Shown in pieces: positions 14,304-14,714 of a stretch of 14,714 nucleotides of DNA. The stretch is from CAMCXT01 sp046302715 (GTDB lineage: Bacteria > Bacteroidota > Bacteroidia > M30B66). Position numbers and translations under genes: made by a program. The notes under the pieces are model-generated. The model ran no database searches. It saw nothing but the letters and a program-made list of their open reading frames with translations, and was not told the DNA's origin. The DNA is taken from contig JBKCHQ010000006.1 in the NCBI GenBank assembly GCA_046302715.1, positions 1 to 14,714 of the forward strand, written 5' to 3'. How positions within the stretch are numbered: the first letter of the stretch is position 1; every line of letters begins with the position of its first letter.

Positions 14304-14311
14304 CAAAAATA
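14304..14311 (-). promoter_or_regulatory. Possible internal -7 box for fabI
   Basis: The minus strand reads TATTTTTG, an exact TANNTTTG match, 18 bases before the fabI ATG at 14285. The region is AT-rich and no -33 TTTG is seen inside the recN end, so a chance match is possible. Confidence 0.4.
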
Positions 14312-14312
14312 A

Positions 14313-14714
14313 TTAATTCATGCTTCGTTTCTTCATTAAGGCCTTTGCGTTAGAACGTGCCTCTTTCGAAAGGTTTTGTCCGCTGAGCATTGCGGCAATA
14401 TGGTCGATGCGTTCATCGCCCCGAATGCGAACAATCTGCGTTTCGGTATGATGCCCGTTGGTACTTTTTTGAACCCGCAAATGATCACTCCCCTGCGAAG
14501 CTATCTGAGGCAAATGCGTAATGCACAAAACCTGTAAATGCGCACTCATCGATGCCAGCATAGAGCCCATGGCATCGGCCACAGCGCCCGAAACACCAGT
14601 GTCAATTTCGTCGAATACCACACTCGGCAGCCTAGTGGTGGCCACCAAAATATATTTGAGGCACAACATAAAACGCGACAATTCTCCGCCCGAAGCTGTT
14701 TTAGAAATATCGGC
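14313..14714 (-). CDS. recN: DNA repair protein RecN, C-terminal part (runs off the window)
   Basis: Only the last 133 residues are visible; the frame is open to the right edge. They carry the C-terminal half of the ATPase head: the ABC signature TASGGELSRFM, a Walker B strand with catalytic glutamate (LPSVVFDEIDTG), the following VSGAVADAMG segment, and the H-loop region (CITHLPQIAS). RecN is an SMC-like ATPase recruited to double-strand breaks. About three quarters of a typical 550-residue RecN would lie outside. The fabI gene follows after 27 bases on the same strand. Confidence 0.95.
   Translation of the reverse strand, partial: ADISKTASGGELSRFMLCLKYILVATTRLPSVVFDEIDTGVSGAVADAMGSMLASMSAHLQVLCITHLPQIASQGSDHLRVQKSTNGHHTETQIVRIRGDERIDHIAAMLSGQNLSKEARSNAKALMKKRSMN

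Overview
The window looks like a chromosome segment of a Bacteroidota bacterium, probably of the Flavobacteriales type. Four things point there. The first protein ends in a type IX secretion (Por) C-terminal sorting domain. 5' leaders are A-rich and lack Shine-Dalgarno sequences. Most gene or operon starts have a TANNTTTG -7 box, the Bacteroidota primary-sigma consensus. FabI, the fused E1 dehydrogenase and the small lipoproteins all have a Bacteroidota flavour.

Layout. (1) 1-879, plus strand: the 3' end of a large secreted, repeat-built protein, closed by a strong terminator. (2) 933-5000, minus strand: a fused alpha/beta 2-oxoacid dehydrogenase E1, then a CorA-type Mg2+ transporter and an M48 membrane metalloprotease. 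The last two are 3 bases apart and share a promoter in front of corA. (3) 5164-7687: an accessory-looking block of four small lipoprotein genes in alternating orientation (minus, plus, minus, plus). The two minus-strand genes are paralogues with identical signal peptides. The two plus-strand genes are paralogues sharing a Cys-rich GCTDP...DDG.C motif. The block therefore reads as a divergent two-gene module present twice, each unit having its own terminator and its own pair of -7 boxes. About 400 bases of apparently non-coding DNA separate the copies. (4) 7684-14714, minus strand: a compact run recN (partial) - fabI - outer-membrane-type protein - YitT-like membrane protein - polA - cinA, with gaps of 27, 1, 3, 21 and 10 bases.

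How the genes fit together. The minus-strand run mixes DNA repair and replication (RecN, DNA polymerase I), fatty-acid synthesis (FabI), nucleotide salvage (CinA/PncC) and two envelope proteins. This is a housekeeping cluster, not an obvious pathway. The E1 enzyme would feed branched-chain acyl-CoA or acetyl-CoA metabolism, but no E2 or E3 gene is nearby. No CRISPR array, tRNA, rRNA, insertion sequence or phage gene was seen. The best candidate for something undescribed is the duplicated divergent lipoprotein module. Its function cannot be read from the sequence.
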